Shown here piece after piece: positions 23,291-30,370 of a stretch of DNA of 36,329 nucleotides. The translations under genes were made by a program, and so were the position numbers. The stretch is taken from the IMG/VR virus record IMGVR_UViG_3300028897_000279, positions 1 to 36,329 of that record; one strand, given 5' to 3'. Source of the DNA: a virus. Numbering within the stretch: the first letter of the stretch is position 1; each line of letters begins with the position of its first letter. The notes beneath the pieces were generated by a model. That model searched no databases, was not told where the DNA came from, and saw only the letters and a list, made by a program, of their open reading frames with translations.

Positions 23291-23956
23291 TTATATTAAT
23301 CTATAATCATTACCGTTCATTATTTCAATATTACACATTTGACTTAATCTACTATGCACTCGTGAACCATATATATTTAATATTCCTTCCATGTCCAAAT
23401 TAGATGTAAAATGCGTTATTAATTCTTTTGAATATCGTTGTTCTATTATTTCTTCAATTACATTTAATTCGGTCCCGTAATGTTTCGCGTTGGCTGTTTC
23501 TGACCCTAAATCATCTATGCAAATGTTTGTTATCATAATATATTTCTGAATTGCATCATACCCAAGCGTTGAATACTGGCTAACAATATCTCTAGATGAA
23601 ATGATCTTGTAATTAAATTTAATCAATTTGCCATTTTTTATAAATTTAACGTCGTCTATTGTCATATATTCAGACATTATTTGCATCGTTTTAGTTTTGC
23701 CCGCGCCAGTTCGACCGATCAAAGCAATTGATCTATTTAAATCATATTTACAAGATTCATCACTATGAACATACTTTATTAATTCAGACCAAATGCTTTT
23801 ATTGAATTGATCATATCTCAAATTGTTTATATACTTTAATGCTATTTGATTCCAAACGTTTTTCGAAATAATTTCAGAATAAGGCATGTATTTAATTCTA
23901 CTAATTCCTGCCGGAATTTTAGAATTTTCATCAATTATGTTGCTTGTGATATCCAT
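23291..23956 (-). CDS. DnaC/IstB-like helicase loader ATPase
   Basis: 221 residues. Walker A GRTGAGKT (about residues 82-89), Walker B with ICIDDLG (about 146-152), an arginine-bearing HFTSNLDMEGILNIYGSRVHSRLSQMC (sensor/box VII region with GSRVHSRL) typical of DnaC-type AAA+ ATPases. It would load the host replicative helicase onto phage origin DNA. It overlaps the initiator-like gene by 22 bases, forming the usual initiator-loader pair. Confidence 0.85.
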   Translation of the reverse strand: MDITSNIIDENSKIPAGISRIKYMPYSEIISKNVWNQIALKYINNLRYDQFNKSIWSELIKYVHSDESCKYDLNRSIALIGRTGAGKTKTMQIMSEYMTIDDVKFIKNGKLIKFNYKIISSRDIVSQYSTLGYDAIQKYIMITNICIDDLGSETANAKHYGTELNVIEEIIEQRYSKELITHFTSNLDMEGILNIYGSRVHSRLSQMCNIEIMNGNDYRLI

Positions 23957-24648
23957 TTTGAATTAACGTCTTTTTTATTATTATTTGTTTGATTTTTCGG
24001 TATATTTTTATCACGGTGCATCCAACTTTGAAAAGCTTCTATCGCTTCGATTTTGGTTTTATTTAATCCATATCGTGAAATGAATTCGACGCAAAATTTT
24101 TGTTTTATTTCTTCTAAATTGCCGCGAAATAAAGTAAATTCTTTCATCTGTTCTATCTTTTCTTTTGGCAATTCATCTAATATTTTTTTTAATTGAGTTG
24201 CCGATGTTACAACTACTTCTACTTTACTTTTATTTACTTTACTTTTATTTACTTTACTTTTATTTACTTTAGTAATGTTACTTACGTTTTCGTAACGCGT
24301 TACATTTTTTGCATCCCTTTGATTATCACGCCATTGTTTAATACGTTCTGTGTTTTTTTCTTTTTTTATCTGATACTTTTTACTAAAGTTTAGTAATTGT
24401 TCGTTGAAAGTTTCACTATTGTTTGATGAAATTAATTCAATCTCTTCCATGAACTTCCAGCATTTATCTAATTTTTTGCCAACTTTTAATTGATGTTTTA
24501 ATACATCTGTTAATATTGGTTTTTCCTGTTGAGATAATTTTTCTAAAATAGTATAAAACAATCCTAATCCTTCATAACCGAAATTAATAAAAAGCTGCGT
24601 TATTTTCTCATCATTAAATGAATTCGAATCGTGTAAATAATATTTCAT
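23935..24648 (-). CDS. Replication initiator-like protein (DUF4373/DnaD-type)
   Basis: 237 residues. The start MKYYLHDSNSFNDEKI followed by QLFINFGYEGLGLFYTILEKLSQQ is the N-terminal winged-helix pattern of DUF4373 proteins of Bacteroidota, used in phage and plasmid replication initiation. Residues about 115-140 carry four tandem copies of K-V-N-K-S-like units (15-bp DNA repeats), then a C-terminal domain with ISRYGLNKTKIEAIEAFQSWMHRD. It is paired with the DnaC-like loader. A linker of variable length is likely. Confidence 0.75.
   Translation of the reverse strand: MKYYLHDSNSFNDEKITQLFINFGYEGLGLFYTILEKLSQQEKPILTDVLKHQLKVGKKLDKCWKFMEEIELISSNNSETFNEQLLNFSKKYQIKKEKNTERIKQWRDNQRDAKNVTRYENVSNITKVNKSKVNKSKVNKSKVEVVVTSATQLKKILDELPKEKIEQMKEFTLFRGNLEEIKQKFCVEFISRYGLNKTKIEAIEAFQSWMHRDKNIPKNQTNNNKKDVNSKWISQAT
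24222..24272 (-). repeat. 15-bp tandem repeat encoding K-V-N-K-S units
   Basis: Three and a half nearly identical 15-bp copies (plus-strand unit TTTACTTTTATTTAC) in frame in the initiator-like gene. They encode a Lys/Asn/Ser linker between the two domains. Because 15 is divisible by three, slippage would change linker length without breaking the frame. Confidence 0.85.
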
Positions 24649-24654
24649 TCCCTA

Positions 24655-25425
24655 TTATTCATTAAGTTCTTTTGGATTTATACCTAATTCTATCATTCCT
24701 TTAAATAAAGGTATAGCTGAATTAATAGACAATTCGCTTACAGTATTAAGATCAAATCCTTTATTAACCAAATCATCAGTAAATGACATTGCACATGCTA
24801 TTTCTGGTTTTATATGTCTTAATACTTCCTTTGCAGATGTTCTTTCAGTAGATTTTAATCCTATCTGTTTCCCGTATTCTTTTAATTGTTTAATTGTTTT
24901 ACCTGAATGCAATAAACAAGATTTTTTATTATAATCAATTATTGCAGATACTCCACCTTCTATATAATTTTTTGCGTTAATATCTTTTGAATTTTGCTTT
25001 TGTATTGATTTATGTGTATGTATTAATATTTTTTGTGTTTGATCTGCGATTGAATAATATCCATTCTTTCTAATAGAAGGTAAAACTTCTGAAGTTACCC
25101 AATCTCTAAATGGTTTGGCTTTATCCAAATTGGATGCTAAAGCTAATTTATATAAAGCACTTTCCGTAATCATCATTATACTAGAAGCATTTGAACTCTG
25201 TAACAAATTGTTACTTAGTAAAAGATATTTAAATTCTGGATAATTTTTAAATTTTATTACTTTATATTCATCATCATTGCATAATCTTCCAATAGCTTGT
25301 CTTAAATTTGTATGCCCCCACATTTTAGCAACTTCCTGACCAACAAACATTATAATTCCAGTTTTATCATTTACGATAGTTGTTAAAGTCCCGAATTCTT
25401 TTTTATTAAATTTTCTTATATCCAT
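24655..25425 (-). CDS. BRO-N domain antirepressor-like protein
   Basis: 256 residues. N-terminal BRO domain: IIMFVGQEVAKMWGHTNLRQAI, then a region with SSIMMITESALYKLALASNLDKAKPFRDWVTSEVLPSIRKNGYY, which is the classic BRO-N signature. The C-terminal part is a KilA/ORF6-type variable domain. Such proteins act as antirepressors or DNA-binding regulators in temperate phages. It is adjacent to replication genes and preceded by an attenuator-like hairpin. Confidence 0.88.
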   Translation of the reverse strand: MDIRKFNKKEFGTLTTIVNDKTGIIMFVGQEVAKMWGHTNLRQAIGRLCNDDEYKVIKFKNYPEFKYLLLSNNLLQSSNASSIMMITESALYKLALASNLDKAKPFRDWVTSEVLPSIRKNGYYSIADQTQKILIHTHKSIQKQNSKDINAKNYIEGGVSAIIDYNKKSCLLHSGKTIKQLKEYGKQIGLKSTERTSAKEVLRHIKPEIACAMSFTDDLVNKGFDLNTVSELSINSAIPLFKGMIELGINPKELNE

Positions 25426-25463
25426 CTGTTTACATATTTGTTTTTAGTTAATTTTTATTTCTT

Positions 25464-25502
25464 AAAAACCCCCTTTCGACTTCACATACCAACAGGGGGG
25501 GT
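25464..25502 (-). terminator. Terminator/attenuator before the BRO gene
   Basis: On the minus strand, seven C's, 21 bases, then GGGGG followed by TTTTT: a GC stem with a U-tract, 39 bases before the BRO ATG. It would end transcription from the upstream small-gene operon, or attenuate entry into the BRO and replication genes. Confidence 0.65.
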
Positions 25503-25545
25503 AACTTAATCTAGAACTTAGACAAAGTTAGTAATATTTTTTAAT

Positions 25546-25806
25546 TTAAAAAGAATTTTTTTGAAATTTATCATAAGGTTTTTGTTGATTTATTTTATTC
25601 CTGCTTAAATTAAGCAGCTTGCATTTACCTGGCATTGATTTCTCAAATCCTATTTTATTAGCTGTTTGAATAGCCAATGTTGATTTTTTTATCTGTTTTT
25701 TAGGATAGCACTTTATAACCGTGCATATATCACAATTATTACTCATCCATTCTTGCTTTTTTAATTCCGATTTAAAGGGATTAATCCTTATTTTTAAGTA
25801 TGTCAT
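25546..25806 (-). CDS. Small Cys-containing protein
   Basis: 86 residues. NNCDICTVIKCYP contains a C-x-x-C pair, with KCKLLNLSRNK later, perhaps a small zinc-binding module. Very basic. It overlaps the next upstream gene by one base. Not recognised. Confidence 0.5.
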   Translation of the reverse strand: MTYLKIRINPFKSELKKQEWMSNNCDICTVIKCYPKKQIKKSTLAIQTANKIGFEKSMPGKCKLLNLSRNKINQQKPYDKFQKNSF

Positions 25807-26024
25807 TAATTATCATTTATATTCCTTAAATAAATTACCAATTTGTCTTTTTTACAAGATTTTTCTTCGCGTTCTCTTTTGTAAAAATATTCATAACCAC
25901 ATCTTGCTGATTTCATTTCCTTCCTTGTAAATTCAAAAATTTGATTTCTGTTTTTAGGAAAATAAAATCTGTCTCCATTTTTGAGTTGAGAGAGCAAAGA
26001 TTGTTGAAATTTTTTTAATGCCAT
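25806..26024 (-). CDS. Small basic protein
   Basis: 72 residues, basic: KNGDRFYFPKNRNQIFEFTRKEMKSARCGYEYFYKR. The G-D-R-F-Y/F-F start of a beta strand resembles short phage proteins of unknown function. Overlaps the neighbouring gene by ten bases. Confidence 0.5.
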   Translation of the reverse strand: MALKKFQQSLLSQLKNGDRFYFPKNRNQIFEFTRKEMKSARCGYEYFYKREREEKSCKKDKLVIYLRNINDN

Positions 26025-26395
26025 CTGTTGATTTTTTTATCTTCAATATTAAGTTTGTCCCATTGTAATTTTTTAATTTTAATTTCTGGTGCGTCTCTTA
26101 TATTTATGGAATAATAGTCATCTCCATTACGTGTTTTTACATAATTTTTTGAAATTATTTGAATATTTTCCAACCCTTTAAAATTAGGTATGTTTAGATA
26201 TTTTGAATATGTTAAATATATATCCAGTATAAGTTTTTCTTCTTCTGTCATAAATTTTTTATCACTTCTGACGTCTATATATCCTAATTTTTTAATTATT
26301 TCAATATACGGTTTTGGAATTATCTTTATAAATAATCCTTCCGAGAAGGCCTTAGTTCTGCATCCTACATTTTTTAATATAATTTTTGTTTTCAT
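26015..26395 (-). CDS. Hypothetical phage protein
   Basis: 126 residues. Contains EEEKLILDIYLTYSKYL and GLENIQIISKNYVKTRNGDDYYSIN. Neither family nor motif was recognised. Part of the minus-strand early operon that starts at the 27261 promoter. Confidence 0.5.
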   Translation of the reverse strand: MKTKIILKNVGCRTKAFSEGLFIKIIPKPYIEIIKKLGYIDVRSDKKFMTEEEKLILDIYLTYSKYLNIPNFKGLENIQIISKNYVKTRNGDDYYSINIRDAPEIKIKKLQWDKLNIEDKKINRWH

Positions 26396-26398
26396 AAT

Positions 26399-26656
26399 TT
26401 AATTTAAAGTTTCAACTTGTTTTAAGATTTCTTCTAATTCAGGATATAAAATCCAACATGTATTTTCATCTCGAAATATCGTTTTTAAGTAACTTTCTTT
26501 TGAAAGTAGTATTTTACCTGTTTTTGGATAAAAAAATAAAAATCCATGATTTAAATCCATTGTATAACGATTTCTTTGTTCATCTTTTCTAATAGGTATT
26601 TGCATTATTCGTACTATACGATTATATATTGCTTGGTCTTTTTTATTCATAATCAC
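26399..26656 (-). CDS. Hypothetical phage protein
   Basis: 85 residues: IYNRIVRIMQIPIRKDEQRNRYTMDLNHGFLFFYPKTG, then a helix-rich end (WILYPELEEILKQVE). The D-L-N-H-G-F-L-F-F-Y block suggests a strand-turn-strand. Not recognised. Overlaps the next gene by 14 bases. Confidence 0.5.
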   Translation of the reverse strand: MIMNKKDQAIYNRIVRIMQIPIRKDEQRNRYTMDLNHGFLFFYPKTGKILLSKESYLKTIFRDENTCWILYPELEEILKQVETLN

Positions 26657-27026
26657 GTCCTCCTTTCATGCTATCTATATCATAATAATTATGACCATCT
26701 ATATAATTATTCTTTTCCCATTCATCTATAAATTGATAGAAACGCTCATCTAAACTTGTAAATTTCTTATTTAGGTTATTATCATATCTAATAATCTTAG
26801 TATCGTGATTTGGCTTATTTTCGATAGATACCCAGCTGTTTTTAAATTTAATCTTAGTATGTCCCGCGTTTTCAATTTCAAAGGGAACTAAAACATCATA
26901 TTTACCATTAAAATTAAAACGCGCTTCATATGATTTCTGGCGCTCGCCTTCATAATGTTTATCAAGATAATTTATGATTTCATCATTGATACGCTCTCTA
27001 GGAATTGTTACTTTTATTGCTTTCAT
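26643..27026 (-). CDS. Hypothetical phage protein
   Basis: 127 residues starting MKAIKVTIPRERINDEIINYLDKHYEGERQ; a beta middle (KYDVLVPFEIENAGHTKIKFKNSWVSIE) and an acidic C-terminus with DERFYQFIDEWEKNNYIDGHNYYD. Not recognised. It lies downstream of the 53-residue gene in the same operon. Confidence 0.55.
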   Translation of the reverse strand: MKAIKVTIPRERINDEIINYLDKHYEGERQKSYEARFNFNGKYDVLVPFEIENAGHTKIKFKNSWVSIENKPNHDTKIIRYDNNLNKKFTSLDERFYQFIDEWEKNNYIDGHNYYDIDSMKGGRDYE

Positions 27027-27086
27027 GATTATTTATGTAGTTTACCATTTGTTAATTCGCATAAAAATTGCAATACTTTTTCTAAT

Positions 27087-27248
27087 TCAGCCTTCATAAC
27101 CACATCCATCAGCAGCAGGAACTTGTTCTTTTGTTTGAACTTGAAAAAAGTACGGCATTGCAGTACATCTATGATCTTGAGTATTTAATTCTTTTGATAA
27201 ATTTATTAAGAATTCATACATTTCGTCATTAACTTTAATTGTTCTCAT
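27087..27248 (-). CDS. Short phage protein, 53 residues
   Basis: Opens at ATG 27248: MRTIKVNDEMYEFLINLSKEL, then DHRCTAMPYFFQVQTKEQVP and a C-terminal DGCGYEG. The D-H-R-C-T-A-x-P-Y-F-F-Q-V-Q-T block is a conserved feature of many short Bacteroidota phage proteins. A promoter (27261-27292) lies 13 bases upstream, so it is the first gene of the early minus-strand operon. Function unknown. Confidence 0.7.
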   Translation of the reverse strand: MRTIKVNDEMYEFLINLSKELNTQDHRCTAMPYFFQVQTKEQVPAADGCGYEG

Positions 27249-27260
27249 GGTTTTTTATTT

Positions 27261-27292
27261 CAAAATAAGTATATATAAATAAGAATGTCAAA
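27261..27292 (-). promoter_or_regulatory. Promoter of the leftward early operon
   Basis: TTTG (27289-27292), 20 bases, TTATTTTG (27261-27268) on the minus strand: the -7 box has one mismatch to TAnnTTTG. It is placed 13 bases before the 27248 ATG and probably drives the genes down to the hairpin at 25464. Confidence 0.6.
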
Positions 27293-27332
27293 TTAATTTT
27301 TATGTTTTGTAACATAACTGGCGATCAATAGA

Positions 27333-27404
27333 TTACATTGCATTTACTATAAATTCATCTATTCTTTGAAATAAATCTAATTGGTGATTAACTCCTTCAT
27401 GCAT
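27333..27404 (-). CDS. Possible tiny ORF, 23 residues
   Basis: ATG 27404 directly follows a stop (TAAATG) inside the 41-codon ORF, another frame: MHEGVNHQLDLFQRIDEF, amphipathic. Too short to be sure; listed because stop-start coupling with the ORF at 27377 is a common phage arrangement. Confidence 0.22.
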   Translation of the reverse strand: MHEGVNHQLDLFQRIDEFIVNAM

Positions 27405-27502
27405 TTAATGAATGCCTGTGCTAATTTGATCATAAATATATTTTTCCTTCCCTTTTTGCTTTTTCCAAAAGCATTAAAAATGTTTTGATAGATTTTTGTC
27501 AT
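27377..27502 (-). CDS. Possible small basic protein, 41 residues
   Basis: ATG 27502 to TAG 27377: MTKIYQNIFNAFGKSKKGRK, then KLAQAFIKCMKEL. Basic, helical. It is the only plausible ORF between the early operon and the G-poor tract. No promoter or family recognised. Confidence 0.32.
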   Translation of the reverse strand: MTKIYQNIFNAFGKSKKGRKNIFMIKLAQAFIKCMKELITN

Positions 27503-27519
27503 TTTTTCAAATCTTTTTT

Positions 27520-27985
27520 ACTTTTTTGTAAACATACCTTCTAGAATGCCCTGTTTATAAGGGGTAAATTTTCAGTTTTTTGGAGTTTTTCAGTCGCTCT
27601 GACACTTTTTCAAATTTGAAATTTTAAAAAAAGTTTTTTGTTCAACCGAGCAATCTCTAAAATTTTTTAATTCAATCTTCAATTTTTTGCTTCCAGGTCA
27701 AAAGTCAAATTTCAAAAAAAACTTTTAATTTTTTTGTTGCTCAACTGCTTTCCAATTTTTTTCAAAACACTTTTAGTTTTTTGTTCGTAAACTAACTTTC
27801 CAATTTTTGAAACTTAACTTTTAAAAATTTTGCATTTTAAAAAAAGTGTTCCATTCAACAAAAAACTTTTGCAAAAATGAAAAAAGCTATTTTTGAAACC
27901 CTTGTAAATAGGGCGTTTCAGAGAGTCGCTTTTTGAAAATCAAGCATAATTTAAGATTTTTGCTAAATTCTTAGAAAGTTTTTAT
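27520..27985. other. G-poor, T/A-rich non-coding tract, candidate origin region
   Basis: About 465 bases without a credible gene, made of T-runs and A-runs separated by short TC and AAC words, and unusually poor in G on the plus strand. It is bounded by an imperfect 16-bp inverted repeat (GCCCTGTTTATAAGGG at 27548-27563 and its complement at 27899-27914, 14 of 16 matching; the two mismatches could form G-U wobbles), and contains a 48-bp tandem repeat at 27721-27816. It lies near the divergent early promoters. Together these suggest a replication origin or transcription barrier, not proven. Confidence 0.5.
27721..27816 (+). repeat. Two 48-bp direct repeats in the G-poor tract
   Basis: ACTTTTAA-T7-G and CTTTCCAATTTTT words recur with period 48: copy 1 from 27721 (with CTTTCCAATTTTT at 27748) and copy 2 from 27769 (same word at 27796). 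Spacing of A/T runs is preserved but bases between diverge. Confidence 0.6.
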
Positions 27986-28040
27986 TTTTTTTTAAATATT
28001 CAAAGAACTTTTTAATAATATCCTTTTTTGCTTAAAAAAA

Positions 28041-28241
28041 TCAAGTTTCGTGTTCAGCTATCGTTTTGCCATCATCAACACCATCTTCATATCTTTTATT
28101 CCCCCACGCACGTATTAAATCAGCTATGTATTTTTGTGATTTTTCATTCATGCTTACCTCTGCATTTATCGATTGCCCATCACCAGTTTTCATAATTGGT
28201 ACTACTATTTTAATTTCTTTCACAATTTCATCAGGTGTCAT
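28041..28241 (-). CDS. Small phage protein with strong ribosome-binding site
   Basis: 66 residues from ATG 28241 (MTPDEIVKEIKIVVPIMKTG...), ending GVDDGKTIAEHET. The frame is open to a further ATG at 28301, but that region overlaps an attC-like palindrome; the inner ATG has a GGAGG ribosome-binding site 11 bases upstream, unusual for Bacteroidota and deciding the start. Pattern EVSMNEKSQKYIADLIRAWGNKRYE is a conserved short phage motif of unknown role. Confidence 0.6.
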   Translation of the reverse strand: MTPDEIVKEIKIVVPIMKTGDGQSINAEVSMNEKSQKYIADLIRAWGNKRYEDGVDDGKTIAEHET

Positions 28242-28268
28242 ATATTTTGCCTCCAAAATTTTACAGAT

Positions 28269-28361
28269 GCCTAACAAGCAGTCATAAAACATGCCAGTCA
28301 AGCCTTATAGATAATTTTAAACGTTTTACATCGGCACGTTTCTTATACCCATTCGTTAGCT
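28269..28361 (-). repeat. attC-like junction on the minus strand
   Basis: On the minus strand this region runs from an AGCTAAC word (28355-28361) to GTTAGGC (28269-28275), i.e. R''-like and R'-like 7-mers about 90 bases apart, followed by a gene with a GGAGG site. The internal pairing is weaker than in the right-arm junctions. Consistent with, but not proof of, a cassette junction. Confidence 0.35.
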
Positions 28362-28449
28362 GTAATGCCTATTCATCGGCAGGTACTTCTTGAATTATGC
28401 ACATAGGTATTATCTTTTTGCCAACGCCCACAACTTCAAATTAATTAAT

Positions 28450-28677
28450 TTAGGTTTCATAATCTTTTGTATTAAAGTTTAATTTATTATTTAAATGTAA
28501 ATATCTGCGTTTAATAATTCCATAAACACAATTATAGGTTAGGTAACCAAAGTACTTTTTATGAATTTCATATACATTAACATTAAATTCGTAATGTAAT
28601 TGTTTCATAAATAAAGCCTGCCTATCACTTACTCTTGATCTTGCATTTTTTTCGCCTTCGTTCTTCATAATTTTCAC
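28450..28677 (-). CDS. Small HTH-like phage protein
   Basis: 75 residues. SRVSDRQALFMKQLHYEFNVNVYEIHKKYFGYLTYNCVYGIIKRRYLHL follows a helix-turn-helix spacing with a conserved Y-L-T-Y-x-x-V-Y-x-I-I-x-R-x-x-Y pattern found in small phage regulators. The true start may be ATG 28668. It overlaps the C-terminal codons of the Cys-rich gene at 28625 by 53 bases. Confidence 0.6.
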   Translation of the reverse strand: MKIMKNEGEKNARSRVSDRQALFMKQLHYEFNVNVYEIHKKYFGYLTYNCVYGIIKRRYLHLNNKLNFNTKDYET

Positions 28678-28789
28678 ATATTTCGTTTGAATCTTTCCAG
28701 CATCTTTTTATATTACAATATATATAATCAGGCCTTACATTAGTCTTTTTATACTTGTTACGATTAATACAATTATCACATTTTTCCAT
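28625..28789 (-). CDS. Small Cys-rich protein, 54 residues
   Basis: MEKCDNCINRNKYKKTNVRP, then YIYCNIKRCWKDSNEICENY, basic C-terminus with KKCKIKSK. Six to seven Cys, including C-x-x-C near the start, suggest a zinc-binding fold. A promoter with TATATTTG five bases before the ATG makes it the first gene of a leftward transcript. Not recognised by name. Confidence 0.65.
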   Translation of the reverse strand: MEKCDNCINRNKYKKTNVRPDYIYCNIKRCWKDSNEICENYEERRRKKCKIKSK

Positions 28790-28793
28790 AAAG

Positions 28794-28825
28794 CAAATAT
28801 ACATATATAATATATATAAATCAAC
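28794..28825 (-). promoter_or_regulatory. Leaderless early promoter, leftward
   Basis: GTTG (28822-28825), 20 bases, TATATTTG (28794-28801) on the minus strand. The transcript start would coincide with the ATG at 28789. It is divergent with the rightward early promoter about 40 bases away. Confidence 0.65.
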
Positions 28826-28866
28826 TATTAAGCTTAATTTAAAATGATTCTAAATTAAGGTAAATA

Positions 28867-28898
28867 CTTGCATCGTGTCAATAATAACTTTATATTTG
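28867..28898 (+). promoter_or_regulatory. Rightward early promoter
   Basis: CTTG (28867-28870), 20 bases, TATATTTG (28891-28898). It is followed 23 bases later by the first gene of the recombination operon (28921). Confidence 0.7.
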
Positions 28899-28920
28899 TA
28901 AAAGAATTAATAAAAAGATC

Positions 28921-29079
28921 ATGGAAGCAGATTTATTTACAATCTTTGATACCGAAATCATAAGGGGTTTCTTTATGTATAAGGTATGGTATACTGACTT
29001 CAATAATGATTCATACGCTACGCAATTAACTGATGAAGTAGAATTAACTCCAGAAAGTTACGGGATATTTTTAAATTAA
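28921..29079 (+). CDS. Small acidic protein, first gene of early operon
   Basis: 52 residues: MEADLFTIFDTEIIRGFF, then YKVWYTDFNNDSYATQLTDEVELTPESYGIF. Too short for family recognition; it has its own promoter 23 bases upstream and precedes the recombination genes with a 6-base gap. Acidic phage proteins in this position are often host-interaction factors, an inference. Confidence 0.6.
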   Translation: MEADLFTIFDTEIIRGFFMYKVWYTDFNNDSYATQLTDEVELTPESYGIFLN

Positions 29080-29085
29080 TATATT

Positions 29086-29298
29086 ATGAAAAAACGAATA
29101 TTTTATTCAATCGAAGTAAAATGCAAAGACGAAGATTTAATGCATTTTATTGAATTACACAGACCTAAAGGTTTAATTTATGAATATGTCGAAGATGTTA
29201 ATCCAGAAATACATCCGTTATTTGAAGATATAATAGATTGTATTAATCCTGTAAAAAACCGAGAATTATTAGAACAGTGTAAAATTAAAACTAAATAA
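29086..29298 (+). CDS. Small early protein
   Basis: 70 residues: MKKRIFYSIEVKCKDEDLMHFIELHRPKG..., acidic middle with YEYVEDVNPEIHPLFEDIIDC. Not recognised. Two bases before the ERF-like gene, so co-translated with the recombination functions. Confidence 0.55.
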   Translation: MKKRIFYSIEVKCKDEDLMHFIELHRPKGLIYEYVEDVNPEIHPLFEDIIDCINPVKNRELLEQCKIKTK

Positions 29299-29300
29299 GC

Positions 29301-29903
29301 ATGGAAATTTATAAAAAAATTGCTAAAGCAAAAGAGCAAATAAAAAGTTCTAAACTTAAAAAGGAAGGTGAAAATAAATTTTCACATTATAATTATTTCA
29401 CACCCGAACAGGTGGAATCTTTAGTATTTGAAGCTTGTCAAACAAATGAATTAGTAACCAAATTTGATTTAAAAAGAAACGAGTTTGGAGTATTAGGAAT
29501 ATTAACAATAGTTGATCTTCATAGTGGTGAGAAATTAGAGTATGAAATGGCTACAGCTATTCCAGAAATAAAAGCAACAAATATTGCTCAGCAATTAGGT
29601 GGTTGTGTAACTTATACGGAAAGATATTTAAAAATGTCTGTGTTTGGAATAGTTGAAAATTCTTTAGATTTTGATGATAAAGATAATTCGCAAAAACAAG
29701 AATCAAAAACAGATGATAAAGCATGGTTAAGCAAGTCTCAATTTACAGATGCTATTCAAAAGATACAAAATGCAAATTTTGGGGGGTTATCTAAAGATGA
29801 GTGGAAAAAGAAATTATTTGATAGTTTTAAAATGAAAAACGAATATAAGGATCAAATATTGATAGAATTAAACAATCCGTTAAATGAAACTTTAAATCAA
29901 TAA
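29301..29903 (+). CDS. ERF-like single-strand annealing protein
   Basis: 200 residues. The N-terminal half has the ERF superfamily layout: FSHYNYFTPEQVESLVFEACQTNEL, GVLGILTIVDLHSGEKLEYEM, and IAQQLGGCVTYTERYLKMSVFGI followed by DFDD. These proteins bind ssDNA and anneal strands in phage recombination, usually with a NinG-like or exonuclease partner. The C-terminal third is variable and helical. The genes downstream (two helical proteins, then NinG) complete a typical recombination operon. Confidence 0.85.
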   Translation: MEIYKKIAKAKEQIKSSKLKKEGENKFSHYNYFTPEQVESLVFEACQTNELVTKFDLKRNEFGVLGILTIVDLHSGEKLEYEMATAIPEIKATNIAQQLGGCVTYTERYLKMSVFGIVENSLDFDDKDNSQKQESKTDDKAWLSKSQFTDAIQKIQNANFGGLSKDEWKKKLFDSFKMKNEYKDQILIELNNPLNETLNQ

Positions 29904-29905
29904 TT

Positions 29906-30370
29906 ATGGAAAATGCAATAAGTACGATTAATTTAATGCCATCTACACAGTCAGAAGTTGATAGGATGTATTTAATGATAAAAAATGAAATTTTATCTGG
30001 CTCAGAAAATCCATTAAAACTAGAAGTGCAATTAAAAGCAATGGAAGATTTAATAAAAAAACTTCGATCAGATGAAGAAATAAAAGACCAAATGATAATA
30101 GAAGGATATAAACATCCTGAAAAATCTTTTGAAATGTACGGGGCTAAGTTTACAAAAACAACAGTAAGTGTTAAATATGATTTTTCTGATTGCAATGATC
30201 AGGAATATTTAAACTTAAAACATATAACAGATTCTTACAAAAAAGAATTAAAAGAACGTGAAGATTTTTTAAAAGGATTAAAAAAATCAATGGCCGATCC
30301 AGAAAGTGGAGAGATTATAAATCCTCCTGTTAAAATAGGGAAAGAATCAATATCAGTAAAGTTATTATGA
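29906..30370 (+). CDS. Coiled-coil recombination-associated protein
   Basis: 154 residues. A long helical region (SEVDRMYLMIKNEILS ... DLIKKLRSDEEIKDQ), then GYKHPEKSFEMYGAKFTKTTVSVKYDF and a final helix pair with KELKEREDFLKGLKKS. A conserved neighbour of ERF-type genes in Bacteroidota phages; it may act as a recombination accessory. No enzymatic motif. Overlaps the next gene by four bases. Confidence 0.6.
   Translation: MENAISTINLMPSTQSEVDRMYLMIKNEILSGSENPLKLEVQLKAMEDLIKKLRSDEEIKDQMIIEGYKHPEKSFEMYGAKFTKTTVSVKYDFSDCNDQEYLNLKHITDSYKKELKEREDFLKGLKKSMADPESGEIINPPVKIGKESISVKLL

Noticed and set aside
27450-28040. CRISPR array or classical iteron array in the T-rich tract
   Set aside because: Repeats are only two imperfect 48-bp copies; no regular spacers and no conserved repeat.
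28041-28301. Upstream start (ATG 28301) for the 66-residue gene
   Set aside because: The 20 extra codons overlap the attC-like junction, whereas the inner ATG has a GGAGG site.
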